This document shows positions 44,968 to 53,583 of a stretch of DNA of 64,000 bases, one piece after another. The first letter of the stretch is position 1. Every line of letters starts with the position of its first letter. The translations under genes were made by a program, and so were the position numbers. The DNA is taken from assembly GCF_001625445.1 (NCBI RefSeq), contig NZ_LWHG01000033.1, forward strand, positions 123,800 through 187,799, read 5' to 3'. This DNA is from Haladaptatus sp. R4. Its GTDB lineage: Archaea > Halobacteriota > Halobacteria > Halobacteriales > Haladaptataceae. The notes beneath the pieces are model-generated. The model did not search any database and had not been told where the DNA came from. It saw nothing but the letters and a program-made list of their open reading frames with translations.

Positions 44968-47232
44968 GTGACTGGTTCGACGGTACTCGTTGCGCTGTTC
45001 GTCGCCAATCTTGTCGGGATGGGTTTGGGAGCGTGGAAGTCGTATCGGCATGCGCCACCAATTCCCGACGAAATCCGTGACCAAAATGGCGACATTCTCG
45101 CCACCGACGAACAGATCCGGCTGGGAAAGAAGCTGTTTCAGGCCAATGGGTTGATGAACCAGGGGTCAATCCTCGGCAACGGATCGTATTTCGGAGTCGA
45201 TCTCACAGCTGATGCTCTGCATCTCAAGGCTGAGTTTATGCAAGAGTACTATGCACGAGAGCAGGGAGAAGACTCCATCGAGGCACTCGATGACGCTGAA
45301 CGAGTTGCCATCGAGGAACGTGTCAAACGAGAACTCGATGCCGATGCTCCAGATGGATCGACCATCCAGTATTCGGCCGCTGAAGCGTATGCCCACCGTC
45401 GAATTCGTGACCAGTACATCGAGCGGTACCACGAAGGTGACCCCGAACGGGGGATTCCGACAGAATTCATTGCGGCACCCGAACAAGCCGAGCGTATCGC
45501 TGACTTCGCCGTTTGGACAGCATGGTTTGCCCACACGACCCGACCAGACTCGACCCACTCATACACGAACGACTGGCCGTATGAACCTGCAGTCGGGAAC
45601 CGGCCGACCGGGCAGGTGTTGGTCTGGAGCACGATTAGCGTCCTCTTGCTTATCTTCGGTGGTGGTCTCGGGGTGTGGGCATACCACTCGCTTGACTTCG
45701 CCGAACCGACGACTGACGTCATCGACATTCCGTCGCCTGACTCGGTGTCGGTCACTCAAACACAGTATGCTGCGGCGTGGTACGTCCCTGTTGCTGGGGC
45801 GCTGTTCGCCGTACAGGTACTTACTGGTGCGTTGCTCGCTCACTATTACGTCGAGCGAACCGGCTTTTTCCGGATTGAAGAGATGCTCGGGATCGACCTC
45901 GTTTCGCTGTTGCCATTTGCAACAGTTCGAACGTGGCATCTCAACCTCGCAATTCTCTGGATAACGACCCTGTGGCTCGCTGGGGGACTCTTCCTTCCAG
46001 GGCTGTTCAGCGATCGCGACCCGCCCTGGCAAGCTGCGGGCGCGTCGGTGCTGCTTGGATTGCTCGTGACCGCGACCGCTGGCGCGTTCGCAGGAGTCTG
46101 GCTTGGAATACAGGGCAAATTCGGCTCGCCTGAAGAGGGTAACCTCTGGTGGTGGCTTGGCTCTGAAGGGCTTGAGTATCTCGAAGTGGGTCGGCTTTGG
46201 AAATTACTCTTGCTTGGTGGGCTCGCCGGCTGGACAGGATTAGTACTTCGGAGTGTTCGACAGATGGACGAACCGCTCGGTGGGCTCGGACACTTCTTGG
46301 TATACGCAGGTGGCTCGATCGGACTGTTGTTCGGTGCGAGCATGCTCTATACTCCAGAGACGAACATGGCAGTGACAGAATTTTGGCGCTGGTGGGTCGT
46401 CCACATGTGGGTCGAAGGCGTCTTCGAGTTCTTTGTGATCGCCATCATCTCCGTTGCTCTCGTGTCGATGGAGCTGCTCGAGAAAGAGGAGGCAGAGAAA
46501 GCAATCCTCTTTGAGGTATTCGCGATTATGGCGGCAGGTATCGTCGGCGTCTCGCATCACTACTGGTGGGTTGGTCTGCCTGATTTCTGGGTGCCGCTTG
46601 GGACGACGTTCTCAACGCTTGAGTTCGTCCCGCTCGTGTTCGTTCTGTATCGAAGTATTGGCGAATACCGGTCGTTGAAATCTCAGGGTGAGGAATTCCC
46701 GTATACCATTCCGTTGCTGTTCATCCTCGGTAGTAGTATCTGGAACTTCGTCGGTGGCGGTATACTCGGCTTCTTCGTCAATCTCCCCGTGATCAACTAC
46801 TACGAACACGGGACCTACCTCTCTGTCGCCCACGCCCACGGGGCCACGTTTGGAGCGTTCGGTCTGCTTGCGCTTGGACTTGGTACTTACATTCTGCGTG
46901 TTGTGACGCCAGAGGCGGCGTGGGATCCAACCTGGTTCCGAGTCTCGTTCTGGTTCATGAACATCGGACTCACAATCATGGTCGTTGCATCGTTGCTCCC
47001 GGTCGGATTCGCCCAACTCCGGGCAGTCTACACCGATGGCTATGCCGCTGCACGGAGTCTCGAATTCTACGAACAATCGCACATTCAGACGCTGTTGTGG
47101 GCGCGGACGCTCGGGGATACGCCGATGATTCTCGGGGCACTTACGTTCACCGCTGGCGCTATCCGTCACTTGTATGCCGCCCGAAAGGCGCCATTAGAAC
47201 GGGATGAAGGAACGACGGGCACACCGGTTTGA
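44968..47232 (+). CDS. norB: Quinol-dependent nitric oxide reductase
   Basis: A 754-residue qNor-type enzyme: an N-terminal membrane helix and outside domain (about 15-210, GKKLFQANGLMNQGSILGNG) fused to the NorB core of about twelve segments. Haem and iron ligands are visible: WHLNLAILW, WWVVHMWVEGVFEFF (His and Glu), GVSHHYWWVG (two His) and AHAHGATFGAFG. It reduces NO to N2O using quinol, for detoxification or denitrification. GTG 44968 gives the usual short first residues; the frame is open upstream into the previous gene. Confidence 0.93.
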   Translation: MTGSTVLVALFVANLVGMGLGAWKSYRHAPPIPDEIRDQNGDILATDEQIRLGKKLFQANGLMNQGSILGNGSYFGVDLTADALHLKAEFMQEYYAREQGEDSIEALDDAERVAIEERVKRELDADAPDGSTIQYSAAEAYAHRRIRDQYIERYHEGDPERGIPTEFIAAPEQAERIADFAVWTAWFAHTTRPDSTHSYTNDWPYEPAVGNRPTGQVLVWSTISVLLLIFGGGLGVWAYHSLDFAEPTTDVIDIPSPDSVSVTQTQYAAAWYVPVAGALFAVQVLTGALLAHYYVERTGFFRIEEMLGIDLVSLLPFATVRTWHLNLAILWITTLWLAGGLFLPGLFSDRDPPWQAAGASVLLGLLVTATAGAFAGVWLGIQGKFGSPEEGNLWWWLGSEGLEYLEVGRLWKLLLLGGLAGWTGLVLRSVRQMDEPLGGLGHFLVYAGGSIGLLFGASMLYTPETNMAVTEFWRWWVVHMWVEGVFEFFVIAIISVALVSMELLEKEEAEKAILFEVFAIMAAGIVGVSHHYWWVGLPDFWVPLGTTFSTLEFVPLVFVLYRSIGEYRSLKSQGEEFPYTIPLLFILGSSIWNFVGGGILGFFVNLPVINYYEHGTYLSVAHAHGATFGAFGLLALGLGTYILRVVTPEAAWDPTWFRVSFWFMNIGLTIMVVASLLPVGFAQLRAVYTDGYAAARSLEFYEQSHIQTLLWARTLGDTPMILGALTFTAGAIRHLYAARKAPLERDEGTTGTPV

Positions 47233-47395
47233 TTTGAATCGGTATGTGGAGTGATGACCCGTTTGTCACTCCTTCTCGGGTGTACTTCAATTAGAAAAAG
47301 ATCAAGGCTTACTCGACGATCTCCAACTCATGAATTCCTCGTGTGTCGGTGATCTTATTATCCCTTGCCCGTGAGTTCCTCAGGCTTTCGGTTAA

Positions 47396-47830
47396 TTATG
47401 TTCTCTCGTGTTGCTGGAACCACTGGGCAATTTGCCGACTGAACGCGTCATATACTTCTAATCCGCTTTGGAGAGTCTGGTATACTTCAGCATAATCTAC
47501 CTTACCGTATTCATGAGCGAGGACGTTCCGAAACCCAACTGCAGCGACGAGCGTATTCATCGTTTGCTCATCAACAACTCCCTCTTGGCCGAGAATTCGA
47601 ATCGCCTCCTTAGATGCAACACCTGTAAAATCAAAGTCGTGCGTTGCAATGTGCTGTGCGAGGTCGGAACACGCTTGAATCGCATTCTCGAACATCCGCT
47701 CGACGGCACGTTGTTCGGTCGTATTGGTGAGAAGGTCTGTGCGAGTGAGCGACTGCTGTTTCTCCTTCAGTTCGCTGTGGTATTGTTCGATTTGTTCGAG
47801 CTTTGTCGAGACAACTCGCTCATCAGCCAT
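47396..47830 (-). CDS. hepT: HepT-type HEPN toxin
   Basis: A 144-residue helical protein with the RX4HXY motif RNVLAHEY (about 105-112), the RNase/target site of HepT. It overlaps the MntA-type gene by 8 bp. The start MADERVV (47830) is used. Confidence 0.88.
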   Translation of the reverse strand: MADERVVSTKLEQIEQYHSELKEKQQSLTRTDLLTNTTEQRAVERMFENAIQACSDLAQHIATHDFDFTGVASKEAIRILGQEGVVDEQTMNTLVAAVGFRNVLAHEYGKVDYAEVYQTLQSGLEVYDAFSRQIAQWFQQHERT

Positions 47831-48254
47831 GGAGGCCGTCCTCGGCAATGCGGTCGATCACGTCCCGCTGGTGGCGACGAATATCTTCGTGTTGCTCATC
47901 AAATAGGGCTTCTGTGTCCGCTTTGAAATGGCGGAATGCGTCCTCGTCGCCACAGAGGAACTCGCCATTGACGGCATCGTGTGCTACTTCGAGTGGTAGC
48001 GTTTCAATGTCAGACAGATCGATGAATGGGGCACCTTCTCGTTGGAGGTCGCCCGAGAGGAAACAGAGCTTTTGGAATCGCTCGCGAGAGGAGAGATTGT
48101 CTGCGAACTTGACAGCAAGATCGAGGTCAGATGACGGACGCACGTTGCTCGTGAGCTGCGAGCCGAATACCACCGCGAACTCGATATCTACGTCGCGGCA
48201 GAGTGATTCTTCGAGGACGGCGAGCAACTCCGAGTGTCCGTCAATCGAGTCCAT
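47823..48254 (-). CDS. mntA: MntA-type minimal nucleotidyltransferase antitoxin
   Basis: A 143-residue nucleotidyltransferase with the GS..PSSDLDLAVKF motif (about 31-48, FGSQLTSNVRPSSDLDLAV). MntA proteins add AMP to a Tyr of HepT to silence it; the matching Tyr of RX4HXY is present in the partner. Promoter-proximal in the pair. Confidence 0.88.
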   Translation of the reverse strand: MDSIDGHSELLAVLEESLCRDVDIEFAVVFGSQLTSNVRPSSDLDLAVKFADNLSSRERFQKLCFLSGDLQREGAPFIDLSDIETLPLEVAHDAVNGEFLCGDEDAFRHFKADTEALFDEQHEDIRRHQRDVIDRIAEDGLHG

Positions 48255-48399
48255 ACGTGGAATGATGACGGTTCACCACTAAAGAATTCCGTTGCCAAAG
48301 GGGTGGAAGTCAATGGCAGAACGAGTTCTTCGCGAACTATCTCGAAGTATAATCCTGAAATCCTCGACCAACGGCTCAACCACGCGTTCCGACCACAAA

Positions 48400-48690
48400 C
48401 ACGGTGGCCGGTACCAGCTCTCCCCCTCCCGCTGGCTTGTAGCCGATAGACGCCGATACAACTACCGTACTTACGAGTAACCGTACGGCGTCTGTCCCGA
48501 ACTGTGTCAATTCGGGACGTCCAGTTCCGCGTTTGTGGGGGTGTTCGTGTTAGATTCGTGTCCCTCTCGGGCGTGTTTTCGTCCCGACCACGCTACTCTC
48601 CGGCAACCCCGTCTGTGGCCGGATTATCGACCGCGTCCGTGTTCTCCTTCGAGACTTCACCGGGAAGTTCGACATCGGCCTTGAGCACAA
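48400..48690. repeat. Conserved 3'-end element, copy 2
   Basis: The counterpart of 20690-20964. It includes the last 30 codons of the coiled-coil gene and about 190 bp past its stop, with the hairpin 48463-48470/48483-48490. No other gene is supported in 48255-48592. Confidence 0.7.
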
Positions 48691-49556
48691 GACGCGTCTC
48701 CTGGTAACTCAGTCCGTCCTTCGAGCGTTGGCGTTTGATTTTCCCAAGCCGATTCTTCGAGAGTTCGTGCATCGCGTCCATCGTCCGGCGAGCGAGTTCT
48801 TGTGAGTATTTCTTGCTCACACCGGACTCTTTCAGCCTAATCCACTCGGCGAGTTCGGAGGCATCGAGGTAGGCACGAATCTCGCCACTGCCCTTCGACC
48901 AGAGTGAATAGCGACTCGTATCGTCACGCTCACGCCACGCTTTCCCCGCGAGTTCGTCGGGCTTGCGATTCGTCACTGACGCAAGCATCTCGTCGTCATA
49001 GCGGGCGAGTCGTTGCAGTGGGAGCAGGTCTGCTGTTGAGTGGGCAACACTGCCGCCCCGACCGAGTGCATCGTCCTCACCGGGGAGTCGGAAGTAGGTC
49101 TTGCCGTCGTTCTTTGGTGATGCGTTCAAGTTTGCTTCCTTCGACGCTAATTCGGTCTTCTTCGACGTTTCCCGCGAGCAGGTGTGCGCCTTTCTCGAAC
49201 TCACGTGCTTGGAGTTCGTCGACCCGCTCGTCGCAGGACTGCGTCTTGCGGGTAATCGCCTCCCTATGAGCTTTCGCTTCGTCTGCCTCGGATTCTAGCT
49301 TCTCGATGCGTTGTGCAAGCTCCTCGATTTGGGTAATACCCTGTTGAACGGTCATACGGAGATCTGCGATTCGCTGGTTTTTCTGCGTGAGTGTCTCTTC
49401 AACCTCGTCGATCTGTTCGTCTTTCTCGGTGACTTCCTCTTCGAGGTCGTCGATGCGGTCAGTGAGTGTCTGAACGTGCTGCGCGAGGTCACTGACTGAG
49501 ACATCCTCATCGGAACGAGTGGACACAACGGAAGTGGTGGTGTTACTCATCGGCAC
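48593..49556 (-). pseudogene. Coiled-coil plasmid protein, frameshifted
   Basis: The N-terminal part (49556-49116) is a long coiled coil (LTDRIDDLEEEVTEKDEQID, then IEELAQRIEKLESEADEAKA). The C-terminal part (about 49115-48593) is a globular domain (GKTYFRLPGEDDALGRGGSV, then KKYSQELARRTMDAMHEL) in the next frame. Removing one base of the TTT at 49113-49115 joins ITK to NDGKTYF. The full gene would be about 320 residues, last in a leftward operon. The coiled coil is shared with the fragment at 17767-17801, and the last 30 codons with 20872-20964. Confidence 0.7.
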
Positions 49557-49926
49557 GAACCTCCACTGTGGCCGCAGTGTCGTCTGCTGGCGTGGAGAGA
49601 CGCGGGAGGTGGGCGATGGTAGTGAGCGTGCCGATACAGCGGACGGTCGTGTCAGTGGCGGTGTGGGTGTACTCGAGAACAGTCATGGCAGAATCGGACT
49701 GACTGGTGCAGTGGAAAGTGGCTTGCTGGAGTTCGTTCTGTGCAGTCGTGGTGATCGGTGGAGCCGTCAGAACGAGATAGCGTGTGGGTGAATTCGTCTC
49801 CTTAACGGTGCAAATCGTCCGTGGCAACTCTGTAGTAGTAATGCGAACGCGGTCACCCGGAGAGAGATGTTGAACGAGTGCGTCGGCATTGCGTGGATTC
49901 AACGGTCTTGGAGCAATCTCACTCAC
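49543..49926 (-). CDS. Unknown plasmid protein, operon member
   Basis: 127 residues, Thr-rich, beta-rich (LSPGDRVRITTTELPRTICT near 20-40). It starts with GTG overlapping the upstream stop (GTGA) and overlaps the coiled-coil gene start by 14 bp. No family recognised. Confidence 0.65.
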   Translation of the reverse strand: MSEIAPRPLNPRNADALVQHLSPGDRVRITTTELPRTICTVKETNSPTRYLVLTAPPITTTAQNELQQATFHCTSQSDSAMTVLEYTHTATDTTVRCIGTLTTIAHLPRLSTPADDTAATVEVRADE

Positions 49927-50255
49927 GTCTGCTCACCTCCCGTCGGGTTGACGATACACTCAACCGTGGCGTACGTGCGCAACCAGGCGTACTTCCCAGA
50001 GGGGGTGCGTCCGTACTGATCGAGCTTGGAATCGGTGTGCTCGTACTCGTTGTAGTAGCTGTACTGCAGCCGATACAGATCGTTCGATGGCGTGGCGACG
50101 TACAGGACGTGCTCACCGGGTTCGGGACCACGACAGGAGAGTGTGGGTTCCGAATGCTCACACTGATAGACGACACCCGTGAGCGTGCGCTGTTGGGTGT
50201 GGATCTGAATCGGGTCCGTGCACTCTAGCGAGAGGACCGTTCGCTGGTCGGTCAT
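49923..50255 (-). CDS. Unknown plasmid protein, operon member
   Basis: 110 residues starting MTDQRTVLSLECTDPI at 50255, where ATG overlaps the upstream TGA (ATGA). Predicted beta-rich, with two Cys pairs' worth of residues (CEHSEPTLSCRG). No family recognised. Confidence 0.65.
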   Translation of the reverse strand: MTDQRTVLSLECTDPIQIHTQQRTLTGVVYQCEHSEPTLSCRGPEPGEHVLYVATPSNDLYRLQYSYYNEYEHTDSKLDQYGRTPSGKYAWLRTYATVECIVNPTGGEQT

Positions 50256-50632
50256 CGCTCGGCCTCCCGTTTTTCGCGCAGGCGCTGACAGAGCTGGCAG
50301 GGCGCGTACTGGTCGTCCTGTGCCGCTGTGCGAGTACAATAGGCGAGTGGGTTGTCGGTATGCAGCGTGCAGAGTGTGTGATTGTCCGCGTCGAGTTCGT
50401 GATAGGCGAAGGCGTCGCCTACAAATTGATCAACGATGGCGACCGTCTCATCGGCAGGATAGGGGTCGGCAGCGATGCGCTGGTCGCGTTCGGCGTCGGT
50501 GAGATTGCTTGTGAATTGGGTGGTACAGTAATGGGAGTTGGTGATCTTCACCGCATAGGTGCCACAGTGTGGACAGCGTTCGAATGTGTTCTCGATCTCC
50601 TCGGGGGTGATCGAGGTGGACGTGCGGGTCAT
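50252..50632 (-). CDS. Zinc-finger-like plasmid protein, operon member
   Basis: 126 residues. An N-terminal CPHCGTY motif (about 19-25) and a C-terminal CQLCQRL (about 114-120), with further Cys/His between (CTLHTDNPLAYC), suggest one or two zinc sites. Translationally coupled to 49923-50255. Confidence 0.68.
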   Translation of the reverse strand: MTRTSTSITPEEIENTFERCPHCGTYAVKITNSHYCTTQFTSNLTDAERDQRIAADPYPADETVAIVDQFVGDAFAYHELDADNHTLCTLHTDNPLAYCTRTAAQDDQYAPCQLCQRLREKREAER

Positions 50633-50688
50633 CGCCCATCACCGCCGATGGCTGTCGCTCGCTGGCAAGGGCGTTCGGTGGGGGACAT

Positions 50689-51180
50689 CTACGCGCACAC
50701 CTCGGTTGTGGTGGTGTGGGCGGCGTCGATGTCGTAGCACCGCTCGAGGATGCGCTGGTAGTGTGCGCGGGTTTCTGCGTGGGTTTCGCCCGGTGGTGTC
50801 GAAGGGAGGTTCGGATTGCCCGCTTTGGTGGTGGCGACCGAGCGGTAGGTGTCGGTGTCCTCGGGAATCTGGAAGCCCGCCTCGCCGTAGTCGATCGGGA
50901 GACGCCGTTCGAAGAAGTGTTGGCAGTCCGGCGTGGCGTAAATGCAGTACAGGTACGGGTCTTGTCCGGTGGTCTTGGTTCGGGTTTGAAAGCCCACGCG
51001 GAGTTCGACCAGGTATGCGCGAGTGATTGGCTCGTCGATGGTGGGTGAGGGTTGGTCGGGGTCCTGGGCGGCGGTTTCAGGGGTGGGTTCGAGGCGTTTG
51101 ACGGGGTGGAAGACTTTTGTGCCGAATTGGGCCTTGAGGGAGAGCAGCCCGCCGTTGGGTTTCTCGTCGAAGGACGCCAT
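50689..51180 (-). CDS. Unknown plasmid protein, operon member
   Basis: 163 residues, alpha/beta (TRAYLVELRVGFQTRTKTTG near 53-72; a Thr-rich tail). Its ATG overlaps the stop of the 23-residue gene before it (TAATG). A 56-bp gap follows before 50632. No family recognised. Confidence 0.65.
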   Translation of the reverse strand: MASFDEKPNGGLLSLKAQFGTKVFHPVKRLEPTPETAAQDPDQPSPTIDEPITRAYLVELRVGFQTRTKTTGQDPYLYCIYATPDCQHFFERRLPIDYGEAGFQIPEDTDTYRSVATTKAGNPNLPSTPPGETHAETRAHYQRILERCYDIDAAHTTTTEVCA

Positions 51181-51251
51181 TAGGCGTGGCCTCCAAAGAA
51201 AGGTGGTTGGTAGTCGATGCGTTTTTCTACGGAAAGGGTATTGCTAGGCAT
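51180..51251 (-). CDS. Short first gene of the plasmid operon (23 residues)
   Basis: An ATG at 51251 opens a 23-residue frame ending YQPPFFGGHA, whose TAA overlaps the ATG of the next gene. The coupling suggests it is translated, either as a leader peptide that sets expression of the operon or as a small protein. Confidence 0.4.
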   Translation of the reverse strand: MPSNTLSVEKRIDYQPPFFGGHA

Positions 51252-51447
51252 GCTTCGTCCAAGGCGAAGCGCGGTCGGTGTCTCAGCACCGGCCTTTTCG
51301 AAAGACAATCCGCACTTCGTAGTTACTGCTAAGGTAGCCTTTACAATAAAACTTTGCACCCCAAAGCTATACATACAAGTGTTCTAATAAGACACTCTGG
51401 TTCCTATCATGTTTATCAGTGTGTTGGATACCTAACGATGAATAGCG

Positions 51448-51696
51448 ATGCCAATAAACCAATTCTCTATGGAAACTCCAGACGATCTCAACAAGACGGA
51501 TCTATCTATTCTTGACTTACTATCTGGTGGTCGTGAAACACGGGGATCATTAGCCTCCCACATAGAAAAACACGAAAATTACGTTGGAGAACGGTTAAGA
51601 TGGCTCCGTGCTTACGATCTTGTCCAATACAGACATGAAGAAACTGCTCTCTATGAGATCACTAACAAAGGACAAGAGTGGATGACAAACGAATAA
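51448..51696 (+). CDS. Small winged-helix protein
   Basis: 82 residues with a MarR/PadR-like wing helix (LSILDLLSGGRETRGSLASH, then NYVGERLRWLRAYDLVQYRH). It opens the AT-richer defence-like region and may regulate it. An alternative start lies at 51469. Confidence 0.7.
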   Translation: MPINQFSMETPDDLNKTDLSILDLLSGGRETRGSLASHIEKHENYVGERLRWLRAYDLVQYRHEETALYEITNKGQEWMTNE

Positions 51697-51900
51697 CTGG
51701 GTTGAGATGAGATAATGACACCAAGATGACAAAGGGTCGTGACTATACTATGTGGATATGCCGACATTAGTAATTCTCGTTGGCAGTCACCAACGTCGGG
51801 CTTGGAACTATATATTGTCTCTCCATTATAATCTAATATTAGTAATTATATATAAAATATAAACTACAATCTCTATAGTTAAGGGATATAAAGAAAATCT

Positions 51901-53166
51901 ATGGAGAACGACGAACTTTCAGGCTCTCTTGTTTCTGAGTTCAATCACGTACCATCCGGTCAAATGGTGATACGGCGATATCAAGATTTAGAAGAAAGAT
52001 ATATCCAGAATTTCTTCCAAAAAGGACCTTTTTGCCGTCATATGCCAACCTTTGATGGCGACAATGAAGAAGGCCTGCTCGGGAAGCCAGGATATAGCGA
52101 CGAATTACGCGGTGGTCTTGCTGCGGTCAGTAGTACTAGACGCGGAAAAAATAGAGGAGAAATTGCCTCGGTAGACGAATTTGAGGAATCCCTGGAGAAT
52201 TTCCATGAGGCGGTTCGACACAAACATTTTGCTAATTGTTGGCGACTAGGAACAGATGAACCCAAAGAGATGTGGGAAGAATACCTTGATGACGAGGAAC
52301 TAAAAGAAGGTATCGCCTTTGAAACAACAGTGCATCAGTTTATTTGTGCTCTACCTACCGAGCCTAGTGATTCTGATTTCAAGGATGAAGCTTCCATTGA
52401 TGAATTTCAGGAAACGCAGATGAAGAATATGCATGTTGGAGCAACTGGAAGCGATATTCTGATTGGTGCAGTGAGATATCAAGACAGAGAGGCAGAAGGG
52501 ACACTTCAACCAGCTTCATATCAGGCAGCGATAAATTTCTTCAAGCGAAAACAGTTCGATTATGAACGAGAATTTCGATTATTGATTAACCCATTTGATA
52601 GTGCTCGGTTATTAAAAGCTAATCCAGATGGGACTCCATTGGGACGAAAACCAACAGTTGAAACAGAACACCGTTTTCTACCGATGGAAACTAAATGGAT
52701 GACAAACCGAATTATCCTTGCACCTAATGCAGGTGAAGAGCAGCGTGAAAAACTTGAAGATATTCTTGATAGGATTGGTATAAATTATGGAGTAGAAGAA
52801 AAAGATGATTTAGAAATTATTGAATCCAGTCTTCATGGACCATCTAGATCAGAGACTCATGAATACGATACAGAATTTGCAGGACAAGATAACTATGAAA
52901 AAACAATGGACTACTTAAATGATCAACATAGGAAAATACTCGAAAATACAGAGGAAGAATGGTCTGTTGTAGACTTAGTGATGCTCTTTATGGAAAAAGC
53001 AGGTGTGATGGTGGAGGGATATCGATACTCCACAGATGACCCAGATATCGAACTAAATGAATATGGACACATGAAATTGCAAGGGGTTTGTGCCACTCGG
53101 AATTTCGTTAATGGGAAAGATTCCATAACGTATAAAAATGATAAAATGGTCGAATTTGAAGAATAA
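51901..53166 (+). CDS. DUF2971-like protein
   Basis: 421 residues. The pattern HFANCWRLGTDEPKEMWEEY (about 102-121), GIAFETTV, IGAVRYQD, and FFKRKQFDYEREFRLLI (about 215-231) is that of DUF2971, a family found near phage-defence and mobile genes; activity unknown. The C-terminal 130 residues are helical and extra. Base composition is clearly AT-rich against the rest of the window. It has its own intergenic region on both sides. A GGTGAT/ATCACC hairpin follows at 53216-53232. Confidence 0.65.
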   Translation: MENDELSGSLVSEFNHVPSGQMVIRRYQDLEERYIQNFFQKGPFCRHMPTFDGDNEEGLLGKPGYSDELRGGLAAVSSTRRGKNRGEIASVDEFEESLENFHEAVRHKHFANCWRLGTDEPKEMWEEYLDDEELKEGIAFETTVHQFICALPTEPSDSDFKDEASIDEFQETQMKNMHVGATGSDILIGAVRYQDREAEGTLQPASYQAAINFFKRKQFDYEREFRLLINPFDSARLLKANPDGTPLGRKPTVETEHRFLPMETKWMTNRIILAPNAGEEQREKLEDILDRIGINYGVEEKDDLEIIESSLHGPSRSETHEYDTEFAGQDNYEKTMDYLNDQHRKILENTEEEWSVVDLVMLFMEKAGVMVEGYRYSTDDPDIELNEYGHMKLQGVCATRNFVNGKDSITYKNDKMVEFEE

Positions 53167-53347
53167 AACCACTGATGGCTAAAAACCATGGATATTTCTA
53201 CATATAACATCAGGAGGTGATGTTAGATCACCAAGTTCGTTGAGAATGAGATGGACTCGAACAAAGCTTTGACTACAGGGTTGATAACTAGCCAAAGTGC
53301 TTTAAATAACTATATAATTTATTGTCCTCTATGAGAATGTCCTCAAT

Positions 53348-53560
53348 ATGAACCGAATATCTGTTTCATCAAGCAACCTGAAAAGTGTTGGCTACGACCC
53401 TGAAAGCAGTACATTAGAAATAGAGTTCAACAACAACCGAGTGTACCAGTACTTCAACGTCCCAGAATCAGTGTATCAAGGTTTAATAAATGCTGCATCA
53501 CATGGCAAGTATCATCACCGACATATCAAAGACAACTATCGCTATTCGCAAATCCGATAA
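53348..53560 (+). CDS. KTSC-domain protein
   Basis: 70 residues covering one KTSC domain: SSNLKSVGYDPESSTLEIEF, RVYQYFNVPESVYQGL and SHGKYHHRHIKDNY. The name-giving KTSC tetrad is replaced (LKSV/KYHH). The family is small, often fused to lysyl-tRNA or nuclease domains; role unknown. 23 bp before the membrane protein at 53584, likely one operon. Confidence 0.82.
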   Translation: MNRISVSSSNLKSVGYDPESSTLEIEFNNNRVYQYFNVPESVYQGLINAASHGKYHHRHIKDNYRYSQIR

Positions 53561-53583
53561 GTTCTACCCTCTGGTGATTCTTC

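Noticed and set aside
48504..48707. Plus-strand frame in the conserved 3' element
   Set aside because: Shadow of the minus-strand coiled-coil gene end; its counterpart at 20795 diverges by frame.
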